From contig CBESWG010000023.1 in the NCBI GenBank assembly GCA_965533275.1, forward strand, positions 1 through 51,667: 51,667 nt of DNA, in the 5' to 3' direction. Within the stretch, counting starts at the first letter, position 1, and each line of letters begins with the position of its first letter. Shown one piece after another: positions 50,616 to 51,667 of this stretch. The translations under genes and the position numbers were made by a program. This DNA comes from JAUXEH01 sp965533275 (GTDB lineage Bacteria > Acidobacteriota > Aminicenantia > Aminicenantales > Aminicenantaceae). Under the pieces are notes generated by a model. That model ran no database searches. It had not been told where the DNA came from and saw nothing but the letters and a program-made list of their open reading frames with translations.

Positions 50616-51180
50616 AGCTTTTCTCCGGTACTAGACCTTTGAAATGGTCCTTGATGGCAGACACGGCCCGGAAGAGCTGCTTCTTGACGCTCCCCTGGGA
50701 ACACCCCATGTATTCCGATATCTCCAGCGTACTGAGCTGCTGATAGTGGCGGAGGATGAAGATCATCCTCTGGCGTGCGGTCAGTTGATTGACTACGGCG
50801 GAGATCCTGTTCCGCGTGTCCTGGAGGCCCGTCGAGTGCTCGGGGTTGTGCTCCAGATCGTGAGACGACAGGTTGTCGAGGTTGTCCGGGTCGAAGAATT
50901 TGTCTTCCATCTTATTTTTCTTACGCAGAAGATCGATGCTGGAATTGATGCTGATCCGGTACAGCCAGGATGTGAAGCTCGTGCCTTCGTTGGTGTGGAA
51001 CTTGTCCAGCGCCTGATAGGCCTTGATGAACGTGTCCTGGAGGATGTCTTCCGCGTCCTCTTTGTTCTTGGCATACCGGTACGCGATGGAAAAGACCTTT
51101 CGCTTGTTCTCTTCGAACAACTGCCGGAAGGCATCCATGTCGCCCTCCCGGGCGGATTGTACGAGTTTGTGTTCTTCCAT
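50605..51180 (-). CDS. ECF-type RNA polymerase sigma factor (RpoE-like)
   Basis: 191 residues. Sigma region 2 is at about 20-90 (YRYAKNKEDAEDILQDTFIK, FTSWLYRISINSSIDLLRKK) and region 4 at about 133-177 (LTARQRMIFILRHYQQLSTL, SQGSVKKQLFRA). No region 1.1 or 3. It directs transcription of envelope or stress genes when released from the adjacent anti-sigma factor. It is first in the four-gene operon that includes the two exported HEAT proteins. A specific autoregulatory promoter was not convincingly found. Confidence 0.93.
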   Translation of the reverse strand: MEEHKLVQSAREGDMDAFRQLFEENKRKVFSIAYRYAKNKEDAEDILQDTFIKAYQALDKFHTNEGTSFTSWLYRISINSSIDLLRKKNKMEDKFFDPDNLDNLSSHDLEHNPEHSTGLQDTRNRISAVVNQLTARQRMIFILRHYQQLSTLEISEYMGCSQGSVKKQLFRAVSAIKDHFKGLVPEKSYEV

Positions 51181-51263
51181 GTGTTTTGCGTTTCTATGCG
51201 TATCGAATGCTCACCTTACAAAACGTACCAGCCCCCCTTTTCGTTGACCATTTTTCTCTTTTT

Positions 51264-51435
51264 GGGGTCGGACCATGAAATATACTTGATAACATTAAAG
51301 ATAGCACATTAGAAGGCCACTTTTCGATGCTTAGAGTGCGGTTTTTAGGGGCAAAAATGCGGCTCTAAGCCTAAAAAATGGGGTCTCTAAGCATGTATCT
51401 TGTTTGTTAGTTGCTATTTTTCGTGGTCCGACCCC
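51264..51435. mobile_element. MITE-like nested inverted-repeat element with GGGGTCGGACC ends
   Basis: Terminal arms of about 21 bp at 51264-51284 and 51415-51435 pair at 19 of 21 positions; each contains GGTCSGACC, itself a palindrome. Inside are a perfect 10-bp inverted repeat (ATGCTTAGAG 51327-51336, CTCTAAGCAT 51385-51394) and TTTTTAGG/CCTAAAAA arms (51342-51349, 51370-51377). No transposase is encoded. Its right arm overlaps the 3' end of the plsC-type gene. Confidence 0.65.
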
Positions 51436-51667
51436 GAAAGGGAGCGGAGGCGGGCGTATTCGGTGCGGTAGAGGTCTTCGTACTGCTTCTTGATCTCGCC
51501 CCACTGATCCTGTGTGATGTCCTCGGTGGATATGGGAGGCAGGATGGAGACGCGCACATGGCCGGAGTGGAACCAGATGCTGTCTTTTTTCTTGATGTCG
51601 ACGGTCCCCTCCATGACCACCGGCAGGATCGGCTTGCGCGCCTCGGGGGCGATGCGCAGGAAGCCGA
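51414..51667 (-). CDS. plsC: 1-acyl-sn-glycerol-3-phosphate acyltransferase, C-terminal part (cut by window edge)
   Basis: Only the last 83 residues or so are inside the window, and the gene continues beyond 51667. RIAPEARKPILPVVMEGT followed by a GHVRVSILPPI block matches the third and fourth conserved blocks of PlsC-type acyltransferases, which acylate lysophosphatidic acid at the membrane. The HX4D motif would lie upstream, outside the window. The final codons (SGSDHEK and the stop) are encoded by the right arm of the inverted-repeat element, so the C-terminus looks remodelled by its insertion. GTG at 51620 is an internal codon, not the start. Confidence 0.85.
   Translation of the reverse strand, partial: GFLRIAPEARKPILPVVMEGTVDIKKKDSIWFHSGHVRVSILPPISTEDITQDQWGEIKKQYEDLYRTEYARLRSLSGSDHEK

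Noticed and set aside
1..51667. tRNA, rRNA, prophage or insertion-sequence genes
   Set aside because: No T-loop/acceptor patterns, phage structural genes or transposase motifs were seen on either strand by eye.

Overview
The window reads as chromosomal DNA from a GC-rich, Gram-negative-type, probably anaerobic amino-acid-fermenting bacterium. An outer membrane is implied by two predicted beta-barrel proteins, lipoproteins, a TolC-type channel and a tripartite RND exporter. Tryptophanase, indolepyruvate:ferredoxin oxidoreductase and an ADP-forming acyl-CoA synthetase suggest peptide or amino-acid fermentation. The phylum cannot be fixed from the sequence alone. An Aminicenantes/Acidobacteriota-like or deltaproteobacterial-like lineage is only a guess, based on the gene mix and the GGGG-headed REP palindromes. 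I saw no tRNA, rRNA, CRISPR array, prophage or transposase gene.

Layout. 1-5.1 kb: a Lys/Ala/Pro-rich protein with a Cys-rich zinc-ribbon-like patch, an MltD-like lytic transglycosylase split by one in-frame TGA, galE, and a CCA-adding/poly(A) polymerase-type enzyme. 5.3-9.2 kb: a LEA14-like protein, a glycosyltransferase, a nitroreductase, a beta-barrel protein and a Sua5-type enzyme. 9.2-13.7 kb (minus): a tightly packed sirtuin-larC-folE-metG operon. 13.7-14.25 kb: a repeat-rich intergenic region. 14.2-17.5 kb: mtnP-pfkB-tnaA. 17.5-23.3 kb: a small unknown gene, a YeiH-type transporter, then queA, ruvB, ruvA, ruvC and yebC on the minus strand. 23.5-35.2 kb: a metal block with a short CDF-like transporter, a DUF2892 protein, and a CsoR-type copper operon (barrel protein, csoR, DUF302, copA, tolC-like, cusB, cusA), then a separately promoted triple-YHS protein. 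35.2-39.1 kb: cystathionine beta-synthase-like, mnmA, a guanidino-group enzyme, a thiamine-binding protein and an Rrf2 regulator. 39.3-44.6 kb: iorA-iorB, a fused ADP-forming acyl-CoA synthetase and yggS. 44.6-47.0 kb: DUF2284, an orphan 3HCDH-C-like protein and a dGTPase. 47.1-51.2 kb (minus): an ECF sigma factor, its anti-sigma factor and two exported HEAT-repeat proteins. The window ends inside a plsC-type acyltransferase.

How the parts fit. The copper block is the strongest candidate for a distinctive system. One CsoR-type operon encodes inner-membrane export (CopA) and envelope-spanning export (CusBA plus TolC-like). The copper-type HMBD ribbon (HMBD below) occurs twice in CusB and once, degenerate, inside CusA. 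A three-YHS, His-rich exported protein sits downstream behind a nearly identical promoter whose spacer carries an AAACC-CAT-GGTTT dyad. A second theme is 2-oxoacid fermentation: IorA without its usual C-terminal ferredoxin domain, IorB, and an acyl-CoA synthetase fused in beta-then-alpha order. A third is the sigma/anti-sigma/HEAT operon. Several intergenic repeats of different families are described separately.
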